Source: CALGFI01 sp036374435
GTDB taxonomy: Bacteria; Actinomycetota; UBA4738; HRBIN12
Assembly: GCA_036374435.1 (NCBI GenBank)
Contig: DASUTU010000033.1
Coordinates: 1-33,518 of the forward strand
Direction of reading: 5' to 3'
Length of the DNA stretch: 33,518 nucleotides
The notes below the pieces were generated by a model, which saw only the letters and a list, made by a program, of their open reading frames with translations, did not search any database and was not told where the DNA came from. The translations under genes and the position numbers were made by a program. Below, piece after piece: positions 1-6,301 of this stretch; positions within the stretch are counted from its first letter, which is position 1, and the number at the start of each line of letters is the position of its first letter.

Positions 1-1
1 C

Positions 2-175
2 GCGTGCACGCCGCGAGGAACGATCCCGGTCAAGGGGAAGGGTCAGATGGAGACCTGGTATCTCGTCGGGTCACGGTCGGACGACGCTCGGGCGGAGCAG
101 GGGGCCTCCTCCGAAGCCCCGGACCCGTCGATCCGGCGTGACCGTCCTGCCGAGGAGCGTCCTCCGAAACACTAG
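2..175 (+). CDS. Class III adenylate/guanylate cyclase, C-terminal end only (partial)
   Basis: The window opens inside a gene whose reading frame starts at base 2 and stops with TAG at 173-175. The 57 codons begin with a stretch containing RGTIPVKGKGQMETWYLVG. This matches the last strand of class III nucleotide cyclase catalytic domains, where a G-x-(I/V)-x-VKGKG-x-(M)-x-T-(Y/W)-x-L-x-G pattern closes the fold. About 30 polar, disordered-looking residues follow. The rest of the protein lies off the left edge, so substrate (ATP or GTP) and any upstream sensor domain cannot be judged. It converges on the decayed pcaG that ends at 221. The family call rests on one motif but that motif is characteristic. 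Confidence 0.7.
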   Translation, partial: ACTPRGTIPVKGKGQMETWYLVGSRSDDARAEQGASSEAPDPSIRRDRPAEERPPKH

Positions 176-220
176 GACCGTCGGACGCGAGCCGGCCGCC
201 GAGCTAGGAATACGATCGGC

Positions 221-482
221 TCATGACGGGCTGGCCAGCGGTTCACGAGAGCGAGGGCGACACCGGCCCCACCCGAAGCCGGGTCGGAAGTCCCCCTCGG
301 CATCGGCCTGCCAGATCTCGACCATCGCGTCGGGCACGCCATCGCCGGCCCGTCCAGCACCCGCCCCTCGAGCGTGATGGCGCCCTCGGACGACGCATCC
401 ACGAGCTCGGAGCGATCGACCTCACACAACGCGAACGAGAAGAAGGGGCCGACGTCTGCGACGGGGTCGCCGACAGGGTCAC
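221..482 (-). pseudogene. pcaG: Protocatechuate 3,4-dioxygenase alpha subunit, frameshifted and truncated
   Basis: A GTG start at 480-482 overlaps the pcaH stop (GTGA), the usual pcaHG arrangement. The remnant reads TLSATPSQT, then after a one-base loss near 452-454 VGPFFSFALCEVD and ITLEGRVLDG, then after a second one-base loss in the C run 349-351 AGDGVPDAMVEIWQADAEG and FGWGRC. These are the N-terminal landmarks of PcaG (TPSQTVGPFF, then the VPDA-x-(V/I)-EIWQAD strand). After FGWGRC homology ends and TGA follows at 221-223. A normal alpha subunit is about 190-200 residues, so roughly 100 C-terminal residues are missing, and no remnant is visible in any frame of 1-220. The gene therefore has two frameshifts plus a 3' truncation and should not give a working alpha subunit. 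A sequencing error could explain one indel but not the lost 3' half. Confidence 0.75.
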
Positions 483-1201
483 CGAGGCCCCTCGAGCGGC
501 GTCGCGGCAGGCCCGCCCAGCACGACGTCGAACCGGTAGCCCACGGTCCACTCCGCCACCGTCGTGTCGAGGTCGAACGCGCTCACCATGCGCTCCCGGG
601 CCTTCGGGTCCCGAACCGAGTTGAAGATCGGATCCTGTCCGAATAGCGGGTCGCCCGGGAAGTACATCTGGGTGATCAACCGGTCGACGAACGACCGGCC
701 GAACAGCGAGAAGTGGATGTGGGAGGGGCGCCACGCCTTGTCGTGGTTGCGCCAGGGATACGGACCCGGCTTGACCGAGACGAACCGATACCGCCCCTCG
801 TCGTCGGTCAGGCACCGCCCAGCACCGGTGAAGTTCGGGTCGAGGGGAGCGGGGTGCCGGTCGACGTGGTGAACGTAGCGGCCTGCGGCGTTCGCTTGCC
901 AGATCTCGATCAGGGCGTTGCGCACCGGCCGGCCCTCGCGGTCGGAGACCCGGCCGGTCATGATGATCCGCTCGCCGATCGGCTCGCCGGCGCGGCCGGT
1001 CGTCAGGTCGCTCTCGCCCGGGTCGACGACGTCGGACCCGAACACCGGCCCGCCGCGGTCGAGCAGTCGCGGCGGGAGAAGGAGCAGGCGATTGGGCGCC
1101 CGCAGACGCGTGGCCACGTACTCGGGGAACAGGTACGGAGGATCGTCCGCACGTGGCTCCTCGGCGATCTCGACGAGCGCGTCCTCCACCCTCCGCGTCA
1201 C
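479..1201 (-). CDS. pcaH: Protocatechuate 3,4-dioxygenase beta subunit
   Basis: This is the iron-bearing subunit of an intradiol ring-cleaving dioxygenase, which opens protocatechuate to 3-carboxy-cis,cis-muconate in the beta-ketoadipate pathway. The 240 residues match the family length. The four Fe(III) ligands are visible: Tyr109 in GRYVHH, Tyr148 in GPYPW, and His161 and His163 in RPSHIHFSLFG. The strand NALIEIWQANAAGRY and the segment LITQMYFPGDPL are also typical. Translation starts at GTG 1199-1201, preceded by AAGAGAGG four bases upstream. It lies 13 bases after the aldehyde dehydrogenase stop, so the two are cotranscribed. Its usual partner PcaG immediately downstream is broken, which makes this an orphan beta subunit. 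It may be inactive, may pair with a PcaG elsewhere, or may work alone like single-subunit intradiol enzymes. Confidence 0.93.
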   Translation of the reverse strand: MTRRVEDALVEIAEEPRADDPPYLFPEYVATRLRAPNRLLLLPPRLLDRGGPVFGSDVVDPGESDLTTGRAGEPIGERIIMTGRVSDREGRPVRNALIEIWQANAAGRYVHHVDRHPAPLDPNFTGAGRCLTDDEGRYRFVSVKPGPYPWRNHDKAWRPSHIHFSLFGRSFVDRLITQMYFPGDPLFGQDPIFNSVRDPKARERMVSAFDLDTTVAEWTVGYRFDVVLGGPAATPLEGPR

Positions 1202-1214
1202 GACACCTCTCTTC

Positions 1215-2693
1215 TCAGAGCGGGTATGGATGGGAGCCGCTCTGGACGGTCACCCACTTCAGCTCGGTGAACTCGTCGATCGCTGCCGCCCCGCCGAACC
1301 GCCCCCAGCCGCTGTCCTTGACCCCGCCGAACGGCATCTGCGGCTCGTCGGCGATCGTCTGCTCGTTCACGTGCACGATGCCCGACTGCAGCCGCTCGGC
1401 GAGCGCGAGCCCGCGGTCCGGGTCGCCGGTGAAGACGCTCGCCGCGAGCCCGTAGGCGGTCTCGTTGGCCCGGCGGATGGCCTGGTCCGCGTCGTCCACG
1501 GCCTCCACCGCGGCGACGGGTCCGAACGTCTCCAACCTGGCCAGCTCGGTGTCGGGGGGAACGTCGGTGATCACCGTCGCGCGGTAGCAGGGCCCCACCG
1601 CCTCGCCCCCGGCGAGCACGCGCGCGCCGCCGGCAACGGCGTCGCGCACCCGGCCGGCCACGAGCTCGACCGCCGCCGGGGTGATGAGCGGCCCGATGAT
1701 GGTGTCGGGTTCGACGGGATCGCCGGCCTTCAGCGCCTCCGCCTTCGCCGCGAGCCGGGCCGTGAACTCCTCGGCGATCGTCCGCTCGACCAGGATCAGG
1801 CGGGTGGACATGCAGACCTGCCCCTGATGGAAGAAGGCCCCGAACGCCGCCGCGTCGATCGCGTAGTCGAGGTCGGCATCGGCGAGGACGATCAAGGGGT
1901 TGTATCCCCCCAGCTCGAGGACGATCCGCTTCAGGTTCCGGCCGGCCGCCTCGGCGAGCCGACGTCCTGTGGCGGTCGAGCCCGTGAAGTTGATTCGGCG
2001 GACGTCCGGGTTCTCGACCAGCTCGTCGGCGATCGGTCCGGCCTGGCCAGGGGCGTGGGTGACGACGTTCAGCGCCCCGTCCGGCAGCCCGGCCTCCTGG
2101 AAGATCTCACCCCACAACAGCCCGCCGGAGAACGGCGACCACTCCGAGGGTTTGGCGACGATGGTGTTGCCGATCGCGAGCGGGGCCGCGATCGAGCGCG
2201 CCGACAGGATCAGCGCCGCGTTCCACGGTGCGATCGCCCCGACCACCCCCACCGGCCTGCGGATGCCCATCGCGAAGGTGCCGGGGATGTCCGACGGGAT
2301 GACCTGGCCGATCGGTTGATAGACGAGGCCGGCCGCCTGGCGGAAGAGCCCCGGAACGAACCCCATCTGAAACATCCCGAGCCCGAGCCCGCATCCAGTC
2401 TCGCGCGCGAGCAGGTGGACGACCTCGTCCTTCCGGCGCTCGAGGATGTCGGCCGCGGCAAGGAAGATCCGTTGGCGTTCGGCGGGTGGGGTTTGCGACC
2501 ACGCCGGGAACACCCCGGCCGCGGCGTCGACCGCCATCCGGGCGTCCTCGCGCGTCCCGGCCGCGACCGTCGCCATGACCCGGCCGCTGAACGGCTCCAC
2601 GTCCTCGAACGTTTCCCCGTCGGAGGCGTCCTCCCACCGACCCCCGATGAACTGCCGGTACCGCGCCTGCTCGGTGCTGACCGCCGAATTCAT
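1215..2693 (-). CDS. NAD(P)-dependent aldehyde dehydrogenase (aromatic aldehyde type likely)
   Basis: A 492-residue aldehyde dehydrogenase that oxidises an aldehyde to its acid with NAD(P). The catalytic base Glu260 (LELGGYNP) and nucleophile Cys294 (QGQVCMSTR) are 34 residues apart, as in the family (E268/C302 numbering). The Rossmann segments APWNAALILSARS and AKPSEWSPFSG and the C-terminal PFGGVKDSGWGRFGG are present. The start is ATG 2691-2693, not an upstream in-frame codon, because AAAGGAG lies six bases before it. It is first in an operon with pcaH and pcaG and is divergent from an IclR regulator, so a vanillin- or benzaldehyde-type dehydrogenase feeding protocatechuate is likely. The substrate is inference. 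A sigma-70-like promoter and a palindromic operator lie just upstream. Confidence 0.92.
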   Translation of the reverse strand: MNSAVSTEQARYRQFIGGRWEDASDGETFEDVEPFSGRVMATVAAGTREDARMAVDAAAGVFPAWSQTPPAERQRIFLAAADILERRKDEVVHLLARETGCGLGLGMFQMGFVPGLFRQAAGLVYQPIGQVIPSDIPGTFAMGIRRPVGVVGAIAPWNAALILSARSIAAPLAIGNTIVAKPSEWSPFSGGLLWGEIFQEAGLPDGALNVVTHAPGQAGPIADELVENPDVRRINFTGSTATGRRLAEAAGRNLKRIVLELGGYNPLIVLADADLDYAIDAAAFGAFFHQGQVCMSTRLILVERTIAEEFTARLAAKAEALKAGDPVEPDTIIGPLITPAAVELVAGRVRDAVAGGARVLAGGEAVGPCYRATVITDVPPDTELARLETFGPVAAVEAVDDADQAIRRANETAYGLAASVFTGDPDRGLALAERLQSGIVHVNEQTIADEPQMPFGGVKDSGWGRFGGAAAIDEFTELKWVTVQSGSHPYPL

Positions 2694-2741
2694 CGCCGCT
2701 CCTTTCCGCGCTCGAGTGACCCGCGGTGGGCGCACAGTGCG

Positions 2742-2771
2742 ACGCTAGGGAGAGTCCGTTCGACTTGTCAA
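2742..2771 (-). promoter_or_regulatory. Promoter of the aldehyde dehydrogenase-pcaHG operon
   Basis: Reading leftward, a perfect -35 TTGACA (2766-2771) is followed by an 18-base spacer and TAGCGT (2742-2747) as the -10. Transcription would start near 2735, giving a leader of about 40 bases that carries the AAAGGAG site. The palindrome at 2779-2793 sits just upstream of the -35, an activator-like position. The same TAGCGT hexamer is the probable -10 of gltB in this window. Confidence 0.6.
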
Positions 2772-2778
2772 CATAGTG

Positions 2779-2793
2779 TTCGGATATTCAGAA
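2779..2793. promoter_or_regulatory. Candidate IclR-family operator (imperfect 15-bp palindrome)
   Basis: The sequence TTCGGATATTCAGAA has the symmetric form TTCnGA-n3-TCnGAA. It lies in the AT-richer gap between the divergent aldehyde dehydrogenase and IclR genes. IclR-family regulators usually bind 13-15 bp palindromes beside their own divergent target. The site is centred about 50 bases upstream of the predicted transcription start of the catabolic operon, fitting PcaR/PobR-like activation and autoregulation. The regulator-site link is inference. Confidence 0.5.
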
Positions 2794-2839
2794 TAAGACC
2801 GAGGTGTGAGTCCATCTCGGGGCCGGCGAAGAGAGGCAC

Positions 2840-3631
2840 GTGGGCAGGGGAGACGACAGGCCCGATTCGGGGTTCTCTCGGTCACTCGAGCGGGGCCTCG
2901 CCATCCTCTCGGCCTTCGGACGGGAGCGCCGCCAGCTGGGGGTGAAGGAGCTCGCCGGGGAGCTCGACGTCAGCCCGAGCACCGCACACCGGTACGCCTC
3001 CACCCTGGTCGTCCTGGGGTACCTGGAACAGGACCCCGAGTCGAGGAAGTACCGGCTCGGACCGAAGGTGGTCAGCTTGGGCCTGTCGGCGATCGACACG
3101 ATGGCGCTCCGCGAGGTCTGCGCGCCCTACCTGCGCGAGCTGAGCGGGACGAGCGGGTACCCCGCCAGCATGGCCGTGCTCGACGGCGTGGACATCGTCT
3201 ACCTCGAGCGGATCCGCGGCCGGGGCGACGGCCGTACGGAGATCGATCTCAACCTCCACGTTGGCTCCCGGTTGCCCGCGTATTGCACGTCCATGGGCAA
3301 GGCGCTGCTCGCCTTCCTGCCGCCCGAACACCGCGAGGCAGCGCTGAAACAGGTCGTGTTCGGCAGACACGGACCGAACGCCCTCACCTCCCGCCGGGCA
3401 CTCGCGACGGAGCTCGGCCGGGTCCGCCAGGCCGGCATCGCCGTCAGCGACGAGGAGCTTGGACACGGCCTTCGCTCGATCGCCGCCCCCGTCCTCGATC
3501 GCTCGGGAACGGCCACGGCGGCCATCAACCTCGCGGTGCACCGGTCCGGCGCGCCGATGTCGCAGATCCTGGACGAGCTCGGTCCCGTTCTTCGGCGCAC
3601 GGCCGAGCGGATCTCCCTCATCGTCGGATAG
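2840..3631 (+). CDS. IclR-family transcriptional regulator of the aromatic-catabolism operon
   Basis: A 263-residue IclR-type regulator. The N-terminal winged helix-turn-helix runs from about residue 13 to 75 (SLERGLAILSAFG, then ELAGELDVSPSTAHRYASTL and YLEQDPESRKYRLG). The effector domain follows to the C-terminus, with the family signature around LPAYCTSMGKALLAFL and the late GIAVSDEELGHGLRSIAAPV. Such proteins bind aromatic acids or pathway intermediates; PcaR, PobR and CatR belong here. It starts with GTG 2840-2842 after AGAGAGG. It is transcribed divergently from the aldehyde dehydrogenase-pcaHG operon and shares with it a 15-bp palindrome, so it most likely controls that operon. The effector is unknown. 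Confidence 0.93.
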   Translation: MGRGDDRPDSGFSRSLERGLAILSAFGRERRQLGVKELAGELDVSPSTAHRYASTLVVLGYLEQDPESRKYRLGPKVVSLGLSAIDTMALREVCAPYLRELSGTSGYPASMAVLDGVDIVYLERIRGRGDGRTEIDLNLHVGSRLPAYCTSMGKALLAFLPPEHREAALKQVVFGRHGPNALTSRRALATELGRVRQAGIAVSDEELGHGLRSIAAPVLDRSGTATAAINLAVHRSGAPMSQILDELGPVLRRTAERISLIVG

Positions 3632-3668
3632 GGACCCACCTGCTCATCGCGGCTCGAGGCCGAGAGCC

Positions 3669-3911
3669 TCAGCGGTCTTCTCGCACGACCTTGACGATCA
3701 CCTCGGCGGCGGCCGGGCGGGCCGTCCGCCTCGGACGCAGCCGCCGGAGGGCGAGAAACGCCACGACCGACGCCCCGAGGGCCAGGCCGAGCAGGCTCTT
3801 GGCCGAGCGCACCGGCGAGGGCAGGCGATCCTCCAGCTCTTGGAGGTCCAGCTCGAGGCGGTGGCGGACCTCCTCGATCTCGGTCACCTTGCGAGCTGCT
3901 GCCTGGCCCAT
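3669..3911 (-). CDS. Small DUF3618-like membrane protein
   Basis: An 80-residue protein that starts at ATG 3909-3911 behind a strong AAGGAGG seven bases upstream. An amphipathic N-terminal helix resembles the DUF3618 pattern (IEEVRHRLELDLQELEDRL). One hydrophobic segment follows (LLGLALGASVVAFLAL), then a basic stretch RRLRPRR. DUF3618 proteins are small actinobacterial membrane proteins of unknown role, often next to a phage-holin-type protein, as here. The start lies inside the end of that upstream gene (28-base overlap), so the two are translationally coupled. The role is probably envelope or stress related, but nothing in the sequence proves it. Confidence 0.75.
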   Translation of the reverse strand: MGQAAARKVTEIEEVRHRLELDLQELEDRLPSPVRSAKSLLGLALGASVVAFLALRRLRPRRTARPAAAEVIVKVVREDR

Positions 3912-4357
3912 CGGGCGTCCTCCTTCAGGGTCTCCTGCGTCCGCTCGGGCGTGGTCGGGGCGGTCCGAAGCGCTCGACGTCCCGCGGCGACGAGCCCGCC
4001 GGCGACCACGGCGAACACCGCCGCCACGATGAGGTGCGCAACCCAGGTCGGCATCACCAGGGCCAGCGCGGCCGATCCCGAAGCCGCCACGAAGCCCACG
4101 GCGAACAGACCGATCGCCGCGGCCGCCGCCATCATGCCGATCCCTTTCGCCCGCGCCGAGACGGCCTCGGTCATCTCGATCCTGGCCAGCTCCACGTGTT
4201 TTCGCGCCAGCGTGCGGGCGGCATCCACGGCCGACGCGATCACCGCGCCCAGCGGGCGCCTGGTCGGCGGCGCGACGCCGACCGAACCGGTCCCGGATAC
4301 CTCGCCGGGGGCGACCGGTCCGACGCCCCCGTTCCCCTCGCTTCGATCGCTCACCAT
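3884..4357 (-). CDS. Phage holin family (superfamily III-like) membrane protein
   Basis: A 157-residue protein. After a polar N-terminus (to about residue 35) there is a helix AARTLARKHVELARIEMTEAVSARAKG. Two hydrophobic hairpin segments follow (GIGMMAAAAAIGLFAVGFV and VAHLIVAAVFAVVAGGLVAA), then a charged tail. This layout matches the actinobacterial putative phage-holin/DUF1469 family, which are chromosomal membrane proteins and not proven lysis proteins. The start at ATG 4355-4357 is chosen over a codon 63 bases upstream because GGGGAGGAG lies five bases before it. It overlaps the DUF3618-like gene downstream. No other phage genes accompany it, so it is not evidence for a prophage. Confidence 0.78.
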   Translation of the reverse strand: MVSDRSEGNGGVGPVAPGEVSGTGSVGVAPPTRRPLGAVIASAVDAARTLARKHVELARIEMTEAVSARAKGIGMMAAAAAIGLFAVGFVAASGSAALALVMPTWVAHLIVAAVFAVVAGGLVAAGRRALRTAPTTPERTQETLKEDARWARQQLAR

Positions 4358-4480
4358 GCGGCTCCTCCCCTCGCCTTCGTCCGACGATGCCTGGTGATCT
4401 TCGGAATCCAACCAGATCACCGCAGGCTCGGTCCGAACGGCCGGACCGGCGGAATCCCGGCGCGCCGTCCGAGCGGCCCG

Positions 4481-4804
4481 TCAGCGCGAAGAACCGGCCT
4501 CCGGGTCTCGAAGCTCCCCCGGCTCGCCGGGTCGCCGCGCGCGAGTGATCCAGAACCAGCCGGCGGCCACGAGGGCCAGCACCAAGACGGTCCCGACGGC
4601 GGCCAGCGCCCACCCGACCCACGGCGCCCGCGTGCCCCGGTCCTGCTCCGGCGGGAGCGGTCGATCCGGATCGACCTCCTCGCCTTGCGCCTGCACCAGG
4701 ATCGAGCTCGCGTCGACGACCTGCGTGGCCACCGCCGGCGGTCCCGCCATCGATCCCAACACGAACACGGCCGCGATCAGCTCGAGGGAGCCGCGGTGCC
4801 TCAT
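4481..4804 (-). CDS. Small secreted, membrane-anchored protein of unknown function
   Basis: A 107-residue protein I do not recognise. It has a signal-peptide-like N-terminus (residues 1-26, LELIAAVFVLGSMAGPPAVA) and a short acidic/proline-rich extracellular segment (EEVDPDRPLPPEQD). One C-terminal membrane helix (WALAAVGTVLVLALVAAGWFW) and a basic cytoplasmic tail follow. It lies upstream of and on the same strand as the holin/DUF3618 pair, with a 123-base gap in which I see no gene. It lies downstream of the SRPBCC gene, 49 bases away. A small envelope protein is all that can be said. Confidence 0.6.
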   Translation of the reverse strand: MRHRGSLELIAAVFVLGSMAGPPAVATQVVDASSILVQAQGEEVDPDRPLPPEQDRGTRAPWVGWALAAVGTVLVLALVAAGWFWITRARRPGEPGELRDPEAGSSR

Positions 4805-4853
4805 GCGACTCCTGTACCTCGGACGATGCAGGAGGAAACGCGAGGGACGCCGG

Positions 4854-5372
4854 TCAGCCCGACGTGGGCTCGCCCAGGACCTCCAGGTACTCGTCGAGCC
4901 GCTCGTAGGTCTCCACGGCCCCCTCCTCCATCCCGGACTTGAGAACCATGTCGCGCACCTCGACCGAGGGATACACCGACGTGGTCGTGATGGTCGTCTT
5001 CCCGTCGTGCTCCTCGAACGTCATGGTCTCCGGCCCCGGTCCTCCGCTCAGCCCCTCGTGGCCGGTCAAGCCCTCGAAGGCGAACGTCCACGTGATGCGC
5101 TCGGGCCGCTCGATCTCCAGGTAGTCCCCGAAGAACGCGATCTCGTCGCGGTCGGGGCCTCGGTGGACGATCCGCCACGTCCCGCCGGGTCGGAAGTCCA
5201 CGTCGCAGCTCACCACCTCGTACCTCCGCGGTCCCCACCATCTCGACAGGTGCTCACACGAGGTGTGCGCCTCGAATACCAGGTCACGCGGTGCGTCGAA
5301 GATGCGGGTCATGACGATCTCGGTGTCCGACGGGGTCGTCACCTCGAGCTCGTGCCTACCGCTTCCGCCCAT
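4854..5372 (-). CDS. SRPBCC (AHSA1-like) domain protein
   Basis: A 172-residue START/SRPBCC-fold protein. The family opening is visible (IVMTRIFDAPRDLVFEAHT, SCEHLSRWWGPRRY). The core follows (VSCDVDFRPGGTWR, FFGDYLEIERPERITWTF) and so does the C-terminal helix (GAVETYERLDEYLEVLGE). These proteins have a hydrophobic pocket and occur next to ArsR-type repressors in many actinobacteria; the ligand is unknown. ATG 5370-5372 follows GGAAGGAGGGGG. The start lies 17 bases inside the upstream ArsR gene, so the pair is translationally coupled and probably controlled by that repressor. Confidence 0.9.
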   Translation of the reverse strand: MGGSGRHELEVTTPSDTEIVMTRIFDAPRDLVFEAHTSCEHLSRWWGPRRYEVVSCDVDFRPGGTWRIVHRGPDRDEIAFFGDYLEIERPERITWTFAFEGLTGHEGLSGGPGPETMTFEEHDGKTTITTTSVYPSVEVRDMVLKSGMEEGAVETYERLDEYLEVLGEPTSG

Positions 5373-5718
5373 GGTCCCCCTCCTTCCGGTCCGCCTGGAG
5401 CTCGTCGAGGTAGTCGTCTAGCCGCTCGTAGCTCTCCTCCCAGAAGCGCCGGTACGGTGCGGTCCACTCCGCCACCTCCCGGAGCGGCCTCGCCCGAAGG
5501 CGGGCCGGGCGCCGTTGCCGCTCCCGACCTCGCTCGATGAGCCCGGCTCGCTCGAGCACCTTCAGGTGTTTCGAGACGGCCGGCATGCTCATCGAGAACG
5601 GCGCCGCCAGCTCGGTGACGGTGGCCTCCCCCCTCGCGAGCCGGGCCAGGATGGCTCGCCTCGTGGGGTCGGCCAGCGCCGCGAACGTTCGATCCAGCTG
5701 CTCCGTTGCCGTTGGCAT
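5356..5718 (-). CDS. ArsR-family winged-helix repressor paired with SRPBCC protein
   Basis: A 120-residue ArsR-type regulator. The helix-turn-helix covers residues 8-65 (FAALADPTRRAILARLARG, then TVTELAAPFSMSMPAVSKHL and VLERAGLIERGR). A C-terminal helix reads WTAPYRRFWEESYERLDDYLDEL. There is no CxC metal site, as is normal for the subgroup that travels with SRPBCC genes. ATG 5716-5718 is preceded by GGAGGAG. It overlaps the SRPBCC start by 17 bases. An imperfect palindrome sits directly upstream at 5736-5749, a plausible autoregulatory site. Confidence 0.92.
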   Translation of the reverse strand: MPTATEQLDRTFAALADPTRRAILARLARGEATVTELAAPFSMSMPAVSKHLKVLERAGLIERGRERQRRPARLRARPLREVAEWTAPYRRFWEESYERLDDYLDELQADRKEGDHGRKR

Positions 5719-5735
5719 TGAACTCCTCCGTTTAA

Positions 5736-5749
5736 TAACCGTTTGGTAA
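5736..5749. promoter_or_regulatory. Candidate operator of the ArsR-SRPBCC pair
   Basis: TAACCGTTTGGTAA has the symmetric form TnACC-n4-GGTnA. It stands in an AT-rich pocket 18-31 bases before the ArsR start. Reading leftward, TATGTT (5748-5753) could serve as the -10, so the palindrome would cover the transcription start and block RNA polymerase when bound. Assignment to the adjacent regulator is inference from position. Confidence 0.4.
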
Positions 5750-5860
5750 CATACGTGTGGCGACGGCGAGCCGTCAAACCCGCCGGGCGCGACCGGCGCT
5801 CCCTCCGGGCGCGTTTCGGGCGTGGGCGCCTCGGGAAGCTCGAAGGTGAACCCCCTCTTC

Positions 5861-5871
5861 AGGAGGTGATC
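5861..5871 (+). promoter_or_regulatory. Perfect 11-base Shine-Dalgarno (AGGAGGTGATC)
   Basis: AGGAGGTGATC is complementary without mismatch to the 3' tail of bacterial 16S rRNA (GATCACCTCCT). It ends four bases before the ATG at 5876. No other gene in the window has a match this long; most have 5-8 bases. It fixes the start of the small gene downstream. Confidence 0.8.
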
Positions 5872-5875
5872 CGGG

Positions 5876-6280
5876 ATGGGCCGCGTTCCCGAACCGCATT
5901 CGAGCCCGAAGGCACCCGAAGACCGCGACTGGAACTGGCACGGAACGGCCGAAGCCGACAAAGGCGACGCCATTCTCGAGCAGGGCGGCTGGGAGTCGTT
6001 CGCCCGTGCCCACGCCTGGTACGACCCCTCCGTGGACGAGGAGGGCAACGACCCGCCGCACGAGAAGCAGGGATACAAGCTCCCGCACCATGAGCTGATC
6101 GACGGCGAGCTCCGCGTGGTGTGGGCCGGCGTGCGCTCGGCGATGCAGGTCCTGGCCGGCGCCCGGGGTGGCGTCGACATCCCGGAGGCCGATCGCAAGG
6201 ACGTCTATCGACACCTCGAGCACCACTACGGCGAGTTCGACAAGGAACCCCCGGACTTCGCCGAGCTCGGCTCGTCGTAG
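5876..6280 (+). CDS. Small phage-associated (DUF6582-like) protein
   Basis: A 134-residue acidic, histidine-rich protein. It has a DWNWHGTAEADKGDAILEQG segment and the conserved core YKLPHHELIDGELRVVWAGV followed by ARGGVDIPEADRKDVYRHL and EFDKEPPDF. The YKLP...VVxxGV...ARGGVDIP...VYRHL...PP pattern recurs in small proteins and domains of phages and their bacterial relatives (DUF6582-like). Its biochemical role is unknown to me. It stands alone, convergent with the phosphoesterase gene, without other phage genes. It has an exceptionally strong ribosome binding site. It is either a domesticated phage gene or a stand-alone version of a capsid-associated domain. Confidence 0.7.
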   Translation: MGRVPEPHSSPKAPEDRDWNWHGTAEADKGDAILEQGGWESFARAHAWYDPSVDEEGNDPPHEKQGYKLPHHELIDGELRVVWAGVRSAMQVLAGARGGVDIPEADRKDVYRHLEHHYGEFDKEPPDFAELGSS

Positions 6281-6301
6281 ACGGAAGACGTTCGCGGCGA
6301 G

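Noticed and set aside
918..2945. Plus-strand open frame opposite the aldehyde dehydrogenase and pcaH
   Set aside because: A shadow of the two enzymes; no domain and no ribosome site.
3656..3670. Small hairpin GAGGC-n5-GCCTC between the IclR and DUF3618 genes
   Set aside because: Only five base pairs and overlapping the DUF3618 stop; expected by chance in GC-rich DNA.
3884..4357. Holin-like gene as evidence for a prophage
   Set aside because: The chromosomal DUF3618/holin pair is common in actinobacteria, and no lysin, portal, capsid or integrase gene is near.
5760..5860. Minus-strand extension upstream of the ArsR gene that could lengthen its N-terminus
   Set aside because: The ATG at 5716-5718 has a strong ribosome site and the standard ArsR N-terminal length; the extension crosses the palindrome and promoter-like region.
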